Source: CAYVDH01 sp964450355
GTDB lineage: Bacteria; Bacteroidota; Bacteroidia; NS11-12g; UBA955
Assembly: GCA_964450355.1 (NCBI GenBank)
Contig: CAYVDH010000001.1
Span: forward strand, 8,679 to 72,678
Reading direction: 5' to 3'
Length of the DNA: 64,000 bases
A program made the position numbers and the translations under genes. The notes under the pieces are model-generated. The model was not told the origin of the DNA, did no database searches, and worked only from the letters and a program-made list of their open reading frames with translations. Positions 1 through 7,909 of this stretch are shown here, in pieces. Within the stretch, counting starts at the first letter, position 1. Each line of letters begins with the position of its first letter.

Positions 1-1
1 A

Positions 2-595
2 TTAGCTAAAGAAGTGAACATCGATGACATTAAACCAAACTACATTTTGATTAGTCATGCTCACCAAGACCATGTTTATGATGCATTAGAACTTGCAAGC
101 AAAAATCAATCTACCATCATAGGAATTTGGGAAATAAGCGAATGGGCAATTAAAAATGGCCATTCAAAAACTCATCCCATGAACATTGGTGGAAGTTGGG
201 AGTTTGAATTTGGCAAAGTACACATGGTCAATGCCGTTCATTCAAGCTCTTTTGCCGATGGAAGTTATGGCGGGAATCCCGTTGGATTTGTCATTCAATT
301 CAACAACAACAAAACTGTGTATTACTCAGGCGATACAGCCTTGACATTAGACATGCAATTAATTCCACTAAAACACAATTTAGACATCGCATTATTGCCA
401 ATTGGCAACAATTTTACTATGGATGTAAAAGATGCCATGATTGCTTCTGACTTTATAAATTGTAATAAAATAATTGGAATGCATTACGACACCTTTGGCT
501 ACATTAAAATTGACAAAGAAAAAGCACAAGAATTGTTCAAAGAAAAAAACAAAGAACTTATACTATTAAACATCAATCAATCGTTAGAAATATAA
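2..595 (+). CDS. metal-dependent hydrolase, UPF0173 (metallo-beta-lactamase fold), 5' partial
   Basis: The reading frame is open to the left edge of the window, so the true start lies upstream; a GTG at 14 is probably an internal valine codon. The signature metal-binding motif of metallo-beta-lactamase folds is visible as SHAHQDH just inside the fragment. A second histidine (NAVHSSSFADGS), the aspartate of YYSGDTALT and a late histidine (GMHYDTFG) supply the remaining expected ligands. Size and motif order fit the UPF0173 family of about 225 residues, so about 30 residues are missing. The substrate of this family is not established. The gene ends 5 bases before parA, so the two may be cotranscribed. 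Confidence 0.85.
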   Translation, partial: LAKEVNIDDIKPNYILISHAHQDHVYDALELASKNQSTIIGIWEISEWAIKNGHSKTHPMNIGGSWEFEFGKVHMVNAVHSSSFADGSYGGNPVGFVIQFNNNKTVYYSGDTALTLDMQLIPLKHNLDIALLPIGNNFTMDVKDAMIASDFINCNKIIGMHYDTFGYIKIDKEKAQELFKEKNKELILLNINQSLEI

Positions 596-600
596 CATAA

Positions 601-1401
601 ATGGGAAAAATAATCACAATTGCAAACCAAAAAGGTGGGGTAGGAAAAACAACAACTGCTATCAACTTAGCTGCAAGCTTAGCTGTACTCGAGTACAAAA
701 CATTATTAGTAGATGCCGACCCTCAAGCCAATAGTTCTTCAGGAATTGGTTTTGATCCTCAAAACATCAAAATTGGTTTGTACGACTGCTTAGTTAATGA
801 AGCTAGGCCCGAAGACATTGTTCTAAAAACAGATTTAGAATACTTGCATCTACTGCCTTCAAACATCAATCTAGTGGGCGCTGAATTAGAAATGATAGAC
901 CTTGCCAACAGAGAAAGAGTAATGAAAATAGCCTTTGAAAACATCAAAAAAAACTACGACTTTATCATCGTAGATTGTTCTCCTTCTTTAGGTTTAATAA
1001 CTACCAACTCTTTATGCGCTGCAGATTCTGTCATCATCCCTGTTCAATGTGAATATTTTGCATTAGAAGGCTTAGGGAAATTATTGAATACCATCCGTAT
1101 TGTTCAAAAAGAATTGAATAAAAATTTATCCATTGAAGGCATTTTATTGACCATGTACGATTCTCGATTAAGATTGAGCAACCATGTTGTTGAAGATGTT
1201 AAAATGCATTTTCAAGACTTGGTATTTGACACAATCATTCCGAGAAACACCAAATTAAGCGAAGCCCCAAGTTATGGATTGCCTGTAATCACACACGACA
1301 TAAGCAGCAAAGGTTCTACTACTTATTTAAATCTTGCTCGTGAAATTTTACAAAGAAACGGATTAACCAAAATGGAATCAAAAGAAAAAGCAACTATATA
1401 A
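601..1401 (+). CDS. parA: chromosome-partitioning ATPase ParA
   Basis: 266-residue ParA/Soj ATPase that drives segregation of the ParB-bound origin region by cycling ATP-dependently on the nucleoid. The deviant Walker A motif KGGVGKT lies at residues 11-17, the Walker A' region LLVDADPQAN at about 35-44, and the Walker B stretch FIIVDCSPSLG at about 121-131. There is no N-terminal DNA-binding extension, which fits a chromosomal rather than plasmid ParA. parB follows after 18 bases, the usual arrangement. Chromosomal parAB often sits near the replication origin; no dnaA or oriC was seen in this window, although dnaN is about 57 kb away. Confidence 0.97.
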   Translation: MGKIITIANQKGGVGKTTTAINLAASLAVLEYKTLLVDADPQANSSSGIGFDPQNIKIGLYDCLVNEARPEDIVLKTDLEYLHLLPSNINLVGAELEMIDLANRERVMKIAFENIKKNYDFIIVDCSPSLGLITTNSLCAADSVIIPVQCEYFALEGLGKLLNTIRIVQKELNKNLSIEGILLTMYDSRLRLSNHVVEDVKMHFQDLVFDTIIPRNTKLSEAPSYGLPVITHDISSKGSTTYLNLAREILQRNGLTKMESKEKATI

Positions 1402-1419
1402 ACACACTAAAAGAACAAA

Positions 1420-2334
1420 ATGACTACTATCAATAAAAACAAAAAGAATTCAGGATTAGGCAAAGGTTTAGCTGCATTATTGCAAAACGCAGAAACCGAT
1501 ATTACAGTTTCACCAGAATACAGAGCCAGTGGAGGCATTCAATTTGTTGAAGTCAATCAAATTGAAGCCAATCCATTTCAACCAAGAACAGAATTTGAAC
1601 AGAAAGCCCTTCAAGAATTATCAGAATCAATAAAAATACATGGATTGATTCAACCAGTTACTGTTCGCAAAATGGGGTATGACAAATACCAATTAATCAG
1701 TGGCGAAAGAAGAACCAGAGCTGCTATTTTAGCAGGACTTGAAAAAATCCCTGCTTACATCCGAATTGCAAACGACCAAGAAATGCTAGAAATGGCATTG
1801 ATTGAAAACATTCAAAGAGAAAACCTGAACCCAATTGAGGTAGCATTGTCTTACAAAAGATTGATAGATGAGTGCCAATTGAAACAAGAAGAACTAGGAG
1901 ACAGAGTGGGAAAAGATAGGAGCACTGTCAGCAACTATTTGAGATTATTACGCCTACCTGAGCCAATTCAATTAGCTATAAAAATCAATAAAATTTCAAT
2001 GGGACATGCTAAGGCAATTATGGGTGTAGATGATACTGAAGATCAACTTGCCTTATTCAAACGCATTGAGCTAAACAACTTAAGCGTAAGAGGAACCGAA
2101 GAAATAGTAAGGTCTGCAAAACAAAATTCTCAATCAGAAAAAGAAAATAAAAGCATTGAAAAACTATTTGAATTAGACGATGCATTGAAACTAAAAATGG
2201 AAAAATTAAATGCATTTCTTAAAACTCAAAGCATTGTGAAACCTAAAGGAAATAAAGGAGAAATTGTGATTCCATACAGCAACTATCAAGAATTGGAACG
2301 AATTTTGACCAAATTAACTTTGAATGAAGATTAG
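1420..2334 (+). CDS. parB: chromosome-partitioning protein ParB
   Basis: 304-residue ParB/Spo0J homologue, a CTP-dependent clamp that loads at parS and spreads along DNA. The N-terminal ParB/Srx domain contains the nucleotide-binding motif GERRTRA at residues 95-101 and ENIQRENLNPIE at about 129-140. A helix-turn-helix for parS binding follows (KQEELGDRVGKDRSTVSNY, about 155-173). The C-terminal third is lysine-rich and should dimerise. The last 11 bases overlap the next gene, so the two are probably translationally coupled. No parS consensus was noticed nearby, but I could not search systematically. Confidence 0.97.
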   Translation: MTTINKNKKNSGLGKGLAALLQNAETDITVSPEYRASGGIQFVEVNQIEANPFQPRTEFEQKALQELSESIKIHGLIQPVTVRKMGYDKYQLISGERRTRAAILAGLEKIPAYIRIANDQEMLEMALIENIQRENLNPIEVALSYKRLIDECQLKQEELGDRVGKDRSTVSNYLRLLRLPEPIQLAIKINKISMGHAKAIMGVDDTEDQLALFKRIELNNLSVRGTEEIVRSAKQNSQSEKENKSIEKLFELDDALKLKMEKLNAFLKTQSIVKPKGNKGEIVIPYSNYQELERILTKLTLNED

Positions 2335-2908
2335 TTTTTTATTCTTAATCATTTCTATTTTTTTGAGCAACTCTATAAAGGCTCAATACGCTAGCAAACA
2401 TTTTAACAATTTTGCACTGAACCCTTCTATTACTGCTAACGATAGTAATAAAAAACACTCGCCACACAAAGCCTCATTGTATAGTGCTATTTTGCCTGGA
2501 TTAGGACAAGCTTACAATAAAAAATATTGGAAAGTCCCTATCGTATATGCTGGTCTTGGCAGTTTTGGTTATTTCATTTTAAAAAATAGAAAAGAAATGA
2601 AATTAAGACAACACGAACTCAATATCAGATTTGACAACGATACCAATACCAGACCACAATATCAATACAGAAACATTACCAGCGACCAATTAAAAGCTGA
2701 ACGAAATCTTTTCAGAACTAACAGGGATTACAGCATCGTTGGATTTGCCTTATTTTATGTCATCAACATCATAGATGCCACTGTAGATGCCCACTTTTAC
2801 AAATTCAATATTGACAAACCACTTGCTGCTCAAAAACAAAAAAACTGGAACATTTATTCATCGCGATTCAACGGAAGAAACACTTACGGATTAAGCTTTA
2901 ATTTTTAA
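2324..2908 (+). CDS. DUF5683 membrane protein
   Basis: 194-residue protein with an N-terminal signal sequence or membrane anchor. It carries the characteristic block AILPGLGQAYNKKYWKVPI at about residues 54-72, followed by a hydrophobic segment (VYAGLGSFGYFIL), and a second segment around IVGFALFYVINIID. This is the DUF5683 family, which in Bacteroidota commonly follows parB, as it does here with an 11-base overlap. The function is not established. The conserved position suggests a link to chromosome segregation or envelope maintenance, but that is inference from context only. Confidence 0.85.
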   Translation: MKISFLFLIISIFLSNSIKAQYASKHFNNFALNPSITANDSNKKHSPHKASLYSAILPGLGQAYNKKYWKVPIVYAGLGSFGYFILKNRKEMKLRQHELNIRFDNDTNTRPQYQYRNITSDQLKAERNLFRTNRDYSIVGFALFYVINIIDATVDAHFYKFNIDKPLAAQKQKNWNIYSSRFNGRNTYGLSFNF

Positions 2909-2915
2909 AAAAATC

Positions 2916-3344
2916 ATGAACAAAATAAACAACACCATATTAAGTCTTGCCTCTGCAATTCTATTTTTTTCTTTTACATCATTCAATAAACACGAGGTAA
3001 AATATGAAATCAATAACCCTACTGACAAAAAAATCTATGGGCTAGGTGACACCATTTTTATCAAAGGAAAAGTGAGCGCTAACGACCATTTGCACAATGT
3101 GAATATAAAAATCACAAGAGATGATAACCAAACAGAATTGTTTTACAAAAACATACATACTCATAGCAATTCCGAAAACATCAATTTATACTATGTTAAT
3201 TATTTAAGAGAAAATGTTGGATTAACGGTAAAAATTAGCACTTCAGGTCACGATGGAATAGAAAACTCCTCTAAATCCATCCAAGTAAGCACTAAATACA
3301 AAGCCAAAAACACCAAAACAAAAACGAAAAAAAAGTCTAAATAA
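2916..3344 (+). CDS. exported protein of unknown function with lysine-rich tail
   Basis: 142 residues, starting 7 bases after the DUF5683 gene and probably in the same operon. A hydrophobic N-terminus (SLASAILFFSFTSF) suggests export. The middle (KKIYGLGDTIFIKGKVSAND and following) looks like an immunoglobulin-like beta-sandwich of the DUF4625 kind, but I do not recognise the family with certainty. The last 15 or so residues are mostly Lys, Thr and Asn. It ends 4 bases before the end of the interrupted gene on the other strand. Confidence 0.7.
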   Translation: MNKINNTILSLASAILFFSFTSFNKHEVKYEINNPTDKKIYGLGDTIFIKGKVSANDHLHNVNIKITRDDNQTELFYKNIHTHSNSENINLYYVNYLRENVGLTVKISTSGHDGIENSSKSIQVSTKYKAKNTKTKTKKKSK

Positions 3345-3348
3345 CCTT

Positions 3349-3768
3349 TTACTTTTTGTAGGTAAAACCAACAGGTGCATACAGTTTTCCATAATCATAC
3401 ATATCTATGTATAAGGTCATGGTATCCGAACCTTGCCAACTGACTTTATAAACATCTAACAATCCTGTATTCATAAAACCATTAGAAGTTTTAAAGCTAC
3501 AACAACTCCCTCTTCTGACATAAGAAATTTCTTCCCCATTCGGACCTTAAAGTGAGTTTAAATACTGCCTTTCATTTTGTGGACCTTGCATGGATTTTAC
3601 ACCTCCAACATGTATCGGATTTTTCTCAGAATAACCATAAGATTTATCTTCACTGATGCCCAATATTTTAAAAGGAATAGGGCTTGAACTTACTTTTTTA
3701 GCTTTACATCCATTGTTGATAAAGGCAACAGAAAAGACACTTAAAATCAAAATAAAATAGGTTTTCAT
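3349..3768 (-). pseudogene. small lipoprotein interrupted by an in-frame TAA
   Basis: The first 73 codons (3768 down to 3550) encode a signal peptide with a lipobox-like end (FINNGC) and a conserved-looking stretch (NPIHVGGVKSMQGPQNERQYLNSL). They are followed by a TAA at 3547-3549. Past that stop the same frame stays open for 65 codons to a TAA at 3349-3351 and reads GPNGEEISYVRRGSCCSFKT, then TGLLDVYKVSWQGSDTMTLY and YDYGKLYAPVGFTYKK. The downstream part looks fully protein-coding and continues the upstream part without a gap. From memory it matches a Bacteroidota lipoprotein family often mislabelled as 2-dehydro-3-deoxyphosphooctonate aldolase. A single substitution in one codon explains the break. 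Sequencing error or readthrough are alternatives. Confidence 0.8.
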
Positions 3769-3799
3769 AGAACAAACATAGCAATTAAACTACTAAAAA

Positions 3800-5062
3800 T
3801 CAACCTTTAAATTCAAAACCTTTCCAATTCACCCAATACATCTGATTGTTTTTTTCTACTTCAATCAACAAATACCCATTGGGCAATAAATGATAACTTA
3901 AAATGGATTGGTATTTGGGTTCTATAACATGAGTCAATTGATTGTTGATGACTTGACAATAACCATATAAATCATTTTTAACAAGGACATAATTAGGGCA
4001 CTCAAATTCATAAATCTTATCATAAGACATTGGCAATATTAATTTTTTAGTGTTAGTGCTGTTGATTAATCCCCATCTACCACTTTTCATCACAAAAAAC
4101 TCCAATCCAACTTTCTTTTGTTTGGAATTCCATAAGTCGCATACCCTATAATATGTTATAGAATCGTATTCAAAAGGTATGATGATTTTATTGTACTGGT
4201 TCAATACCCCATATTTCCCATTCAATTTCCCAATAAAAAAAACACTGTCTAATTGATAACCTACAATTAATTTGTCATACAATGCAGGCATAGTATCTCT
4301 TATCTTTTTATTTTTGACATGGTACCTAATCACACCTTTCTTTTTGTTTTTATTAGTATAAACATAATAATCTACTATATCATTAACCGAAGTATTTGAT
4401 TTGTCTTTATTCGATTTATTATCATACTCTGGCGAATTCATTCCTTGAAATTGTTTCATCTCTTTACCAGCTGAGTCAACATACACCAATTTTAGGTCAT
4501 CGTTATAATAATAAAAATAAGAGATTTTTTTTTCTTCATTGAGCTGATGATTAATATTCGATTTCATGGGCTTGATCAACAAGTCAACTTTTGAACTTAT
4601 TTGATTGTATTTATATAAACTATACTGGCTACCAGCACCTATGGCTTTGATGTAATTTCCTACTACAGAAACATTTTGAAATTCAAAAGGCAACAATTGT
4701 TTTCCATTTATACCGTATATGGCTTTGTTTTCATTTTCCGAATTTTCAGTTACAAGAATTAATTCGCCCAACAATTGAATATTTAAATAATTTGAACTCA
4801 ATACAGTTTCACCACGTTCATTGATTAAGCCAAACAATTCTACTTCATTTACTTCATTGCTTATTAATGCCAATTTTTGTGACTGAAAAAAATAAGCTTT
4901 TTGAAACTTGGGTTGTATAACTACCCTTCTATTGGTGTCGCAATACCCCATTAATCCATTTTGTGATTTATATGGTACATAATAACAACAGGCTTGAGAA
5001 AACAACTGATTATTATAAAAAAGAATGGCAGTTAGCAAAATTAATATTGACTTTATCTTCAT
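3800..5062 (-). CDS. exported WG-repeat protein
   Basis: 420 residues with a signal peptide (ILILLTAILFYNNQLFSQ). It contains several WG-type repeats, short beta-rich units with an aromatic-Gly centre followed by a hydrophobic strand and xxPxxYD: KYGVLNQYNKIIIPFEYDSI, RWGLINSTNTKKLILPMSYDKI and LYGYCQVIN...IEPKYQSI in the C-terminal half, with weaker units near the N-terminus. Such repeats are thought to form beta-propeller-like or extended ligand-binding surfaces, and the ligand is unknown. The gene ends 31 bases from the start of the interrupted lipoprotein gene and begins 6 bases after the phosphatase gene, all on the same strand, so they may share a transcript. Confidence 0.8.
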   Translation of the reverse strand: MKIKSILILLTAILFYNNQLFSQACCYYVPYKSQNGLMGYCDTNRRVVIQPKFQKAYFFQSQKLALISNEVNEVELFGLINERGETVLSSNYLNIQLLGELILVTENSENENKAIYGINGKQLLPFEFQNVSVVGNYIKAIGAGSQYSLYKYNQISSKVDLLIKPMKSNINHQLNEEKKISYFYYYNDDLKLVYVDSAGKEMKQFQGMNSPEYDNKSNKDKSNTSVNDIVDYYVYTNKNKKKGVIRYHVKNKKIRDTMPALYDKLIVGYQLDSVFFIGKLNGKYGVLNQYNKIIIPFEYDSITYYRVCDLWNSKQKKVGLEFFVMKSGRWGLINSTNTKKLILPMSYDKIYEFECPNYVLVKNDLYGYCQVINNQLTHVIEPKYQSILSYHLLPNGYLLIEVEKNNQMYWVNWKGFEFKG

Positions 5063-5068
5063 TAAATT

Positions 5069-5863
5069 TTAGGGTTTAAAACAGGTATAAATAACTTCTG
5101 AAAATTCTTTATGTACAAGAGAATTACTGGCGATGATGTGTTTTCCAAATAAATAATCTTCACCTCCATTAAAATCTTTAACTTCTCCACCAGCTTCTTT
5201 TACCAACAACACCCCTGCAGCTACATCCCATGCATTCAGTCCTATTTCAAAAAAACCTTCGAATTTACCACTGGCAACATAAGCTAAATCTACTGCAGCT
5301 GAACCCATTCTTCGCAATCCGTGACACGATTTCATGAATTGTTTCAAAAGCTCAATGTATTCGTTTAATTGTTCGAATTCATAATAAGGAAATCCTGTCG
5401 CTAATAAGGATTTTGACAATTGAGAACAATCAGAGACATGAATAGGCTTACCGTTCAACCATGCCCCTCCTCCTTTTCTCGAAGTAAATAAATCCTTTCG
5501 GCCTAGTTCATAAACCACACCAATTAAAATATCATTACCTTTAACCAAAGCAACACTGATGCTGAATACTGGCACATGATGAATAAAATTAGTAGTACCA
5601 TCTAGAGGGTCAATGATCCAATTGTATTCTTTCAACTCATTGTCAGTTGTATTTTCTTCTGTTATAAAACCCGAATCGGGAATGAGTTGTTTCAGTCCTG
5701 CCACTAATTGTTTTTCTGCTTCAATATCCACATAACTCACAAGCTGATTCAGCCCTTTTGATTCAACACTGTTTTGTTGAAACCGTTGCCTTTCGCTGAG
5801 TATAAATTCCCCTACTTGAGTTACAAGTCCATTGACTTCCGCAGTAATCCATGATAAATCCAT
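5069..5863 (-). CDS. suhB: inositol monophosphatase family protein
   Basis: 264-residue member of the Mg/Li-dependent phosphatase family (inositol-1-phosphatase, SuhB). Metal-binding motifs are complete: GFITEEN with the Glu pair at 69-70, WIIDPLDGTTNF at 82-93, and NAWDVAAGVLLVKEAGG near residue 208. The start was set at the ATG at 5863. A longer frame reaching 5980 would run through a good promoter element (TACATTTG at 5878-5885, minus strand) and into the divergent gene. Substrate could be inositol phosphate, or 3'-phosphoadenosine phosphate as in CysQ; the motifs do not decide. The symbol reflects the family rather than proven function. Confidence 0.9.
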   Translation of the reverse strand: MDLSWITAEVNGLVTQVGEFILSERQRFQQNSVESKGLNQLVSYVDIEAEKQLVAGLKQLIPDSGFITEENTTDNELKEYNWIIDPLDGTTNFIHHVPVFSISVALVKGNDILIGVVYELGRKDLFTSRKGGGAWLNGKPIHVSDCSQLSKSLLATGFPYYEFEQLNEYIELLKQFMKSCHGLRRMGSAAVDLAYVASGKFEGFFEIGLNAWDVAAGVLLVKEAGGEVKDFNGGEDYLFGKHIIASNSLVHKEFSEVIYTCFKP

Positions 5864-5877
5864 TGTTATAATAACGA

Positions 5878-5885
5878 CAAATGTA
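5878..5885 (-). promoter_or_regulatory. -7 promoter element of the inositol phosphatase gene
   Basis: Minus strand reads TACATTTG, a perfect match to the Bacteroidota primary-sigma element TAnnTTTG, 14 bases upstream of the ATG at 5863. No clear TTTG is seen at the -33 distance. It forms a divergent pair with the plus-strand element at 5918-5925. Confidence 0.6.
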
Positions 5886-5894
5886 ATACCATAG

Positions 5895-5925
5895 TTTATA
5901 AGTTTAATACAATTCCTTAATTTTG
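5895..5925 (+). promoter_or_regulatory. promoter of the DUF2079 gene
   Basis: TAATTTTG at 5918-5925 matches TAnnTTTG, and TTTA at 5895-5898 sits at the right distance (19 bases) for a weak -33 box. The ATG at 5934 is only 8 bases beyond the element, so the leader must be very short. Confidence 0.6.
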
Positions 5926-5933
5926 CCTTTTTC

Positions 5934-7403
5934 ATGTTAAAAAACAAACTCAATATTTCCTTTTCAAAACTCGACAACAAATGGCTAATAGCGACTTTGT
6001 TTTTTCTAACTATTTATTGTTTAATTTCCTTGGTCAACCATTATTGTTTTAGAACTTATGCTTGGGATTTGGGAATATTCAACAATGCGATATATGATTA
6101 CAGCAGATTTCGATGGAATGATGGCTGTGTGTTCAGGGAAATTCCAGAAAATTTACTTTCCGATCATTTTGATTTATACCTCCTTTTATTTTCACCACTT
6201 TCGCATGTATTTGGCGAATACACTTTACTTGTTGTTCAAATATCGGCTATAATTATTGGCAGCAAAGGCGTTTACAAATACATACAATTAATCAGCGACA
6301 ACAATCAACTTGCCTTATTTGCTAGCATTCATTTCTATTTGTTTTTCGGAATTTATTCTGCACTGTCTTTCGACTATCACAGCAATGTTGTAGCAGCATT
6401 AATTAGCCCTTGGTTTTTTGTTTATTTAAAAGAAAAAAAACTAAGTAAAGCCATTGCAATGTTTGTCATGATAGGTATAGCAAAAGAAACCATGCCTTTG
6501 TGGCTTTTTTGCATTTGCTTAGCGGCAGCCATTGAATTTAGAAAAGAAAAAAAAACAAGAACCATTTTAATTCTTCTTTCAATTATTGGTTTAGTATGGT
6601 TTGCTAGCCTTGTCAAAGTGGTAATGCCTGCCATTTCAATCCATAACGGCTACCATCATTTTAATTATCAGATTTTAGGTAATTCTTTTGAAGAAGCATT
6701 TTTAAACATACTTAAACATCCAATAAAAACAATTGAATACTTGTTTACTAATCACAGTGGCAAAAATTACAATGACGGCATTAAGCTTGAATTTTGGCAA
6801 TTCATACTATTGAGTGGTTTGCCGTTTTTAATTGCACGACCATGGTTTTTAATCGCATTAATCTCTCCTTTGTTTGTTAAGATGTTCAATAGTAACCCTA
6901 CCATTTGGAGCATAGATGCACATTACTCCATTGAGTTTGCTGCAATCTTATCATTGGGAGTTTTTTCAAGCATCAATCAAATAAAAAACAATGCCCTTAA
7001 ATACACAACAGTAAGCTTAGTATTATTTGGCTCATTGTATTGCACGTTCAAGTATTTTGATGGCACTGTGTATTGGCATCCTTACGAAAGGATTAGATTT
7101 TACCAAGCAGATCATTACACTAACAATTACTCTATAAAAGAAGCTCACAACATGATAGACATGGTTCCTAAAAATGCCATAGTGAGTGCACAATCACCTT
7201 TTGTTCCACATTTTGCATACCGCGACAAAGCTTATCAATTCCCAGTAATAAGAGATGCTGAATACATCATGGTATGCAGTAAAGAATACTTTTACCCCAT
7301 CGATGAAAAAGAGTTCAATCAAAAAATTGAAGAATTAAAATCATCTGGAGAATGGGAATTAATTAAAGAACATGAAGGCCTGATGTTGTTTAAGAGGAAA
7401 TGA
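5934..7403 (+). CDS. DUF2079 polytopic membrane protein
   Basis: 489 residues with about ten hydrophobic segments, beginning with LIATLFFLTIYCLISLV. The N-terminal pattern YAWDLGIFNNAIYDYSRF, then FREIPENLLSDHFD before the second membrane segment, is characteristic of DUF2079, a predicted GT-C-like glycosyltransferase or transporter family. A soluble C-terminal domain of about 100 residues (from TVYWHPYERIRFYQ) includes MIDMVPKNAIVSAQSPFVPH, the kind of periplasmic domain these proteins carry. The donor and acceptor are not known. The stop overlaps the start of the next gene (ATGA). Confidence 0.85.
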   Translation: MLKNKLNISFSKLDNKWLIATLFFLTIYCLISLVNHYCFRTYAWDLGIFNNAIYDYSRFRWNDGCVFREIPENLLSDHFDLYLLLFSPLSHVFGEYTLLVVQISAIIIGSKGVYKYIQLISDNNQLALFASIHFYLFFGIYSALSFDYHSNVVAALISPWFFVYLKEKKLSKAIAMFVMIGIAKETMPLWLFCICLAAAIEFRKEKKTRTILILLSIIGLVWFASLVKVVMPAISIHNGYHHFNYQILGNSFEEAFLNILKHPIKTIEYLFTNHSGKNYNDGIKLEFWQFILLSGLPFLIARPWFLIALISPLFVKMFNSNPTIWSIDAHYSIEFAAILSLGVFSSINQIKNNALKYTTVSLVLFGSLYCTFKYFDGTVYWHPYERIRFYQADHYTNNYSIKEAHNMIDMVPKNAIVSAQSPFVPHFAYRDKAYQFPVIRDAEYIMVCSKEYFYPIDEKEFNQKIEELKSSGEWELIKEHEGLMLFKRK

Positions 7404-7909
7404 AATACATCAAAGATATATTAATCCTTGTAGCGATGTTATGTATTGGCACATCCATTGTTTACATTAGAAGTATTGAATATTATGAAAACTACATGTT
7501 CTTTACATTAACTTTATCTATAACAGGACTTATAATTGGTTATTTGATTTACTCTATTATTAGTTTTTTAATTCCTTATTTGAAAAACATAGAAATCATC
7601 AATGGGCATGGATTTAAAATTATGACTTTAGTCTCATGTTTTTTCTTTTCTTTGGGATTAGGCACAATCATAAACAATCATTTTAGCCAATATTCTGAAA
7701 TAAAAGTTTATGAAATAATTGAAAAAATTAGTAATAATTACAGCACAAAAACTTATTATTTCTTCATTTCAGATGATATCACAAATGAGAAAAGAATACC
7801 TGTAAAACATAAAATTTACGACTATTACAACGAAGGAGATAATATACAAATTGAGCGAACTAAGGGAATATTGGGAGGAATTTATTTTGGGGAAATTATA
7901 GAAAACTAA
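7400..7909 (+). CDS. small membrane protein, unknown family
   Basis: 169 residues with three predicted transmembrane helices (ILILVAMLCIGTSIVYI, FFTLTLSITGLIIGYLIYSI, IMTLVSCFFFSLGLGTII) and a C-terminal soluble part of about 60 residues rich in Tyr and Ile. It overlaps the DUF2079 gene by 4 bases, indicating coupled translation. I do not recognise a family. Its stop overlaps the stop of the convergent gene at 7906. Confidence 0.65.
   Translation: MKYIKDILILVAMLCIGTSIVYIRSIEYYENYMFFTLTLSITGLIIGYLIYSIISFLIPYLKNIEIINGHGFKIMTLVSCFFFSLGLGTIINNHFSQYSEIKVYEIIEKISNNYSTKTYYFFISDDITNEKRIPVKHKIYDYYNEGDNIQIERTKGILGGIYFGEIIEN

Noticed and set aside
5864..5980. Longer N-terminus for the inositol phosphatase gene (start at 5980)
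   Set aside because: It overlaps the divergent gene and runs through the promoter element at 5878-5885; family alignment begins at the ATG at 5863.
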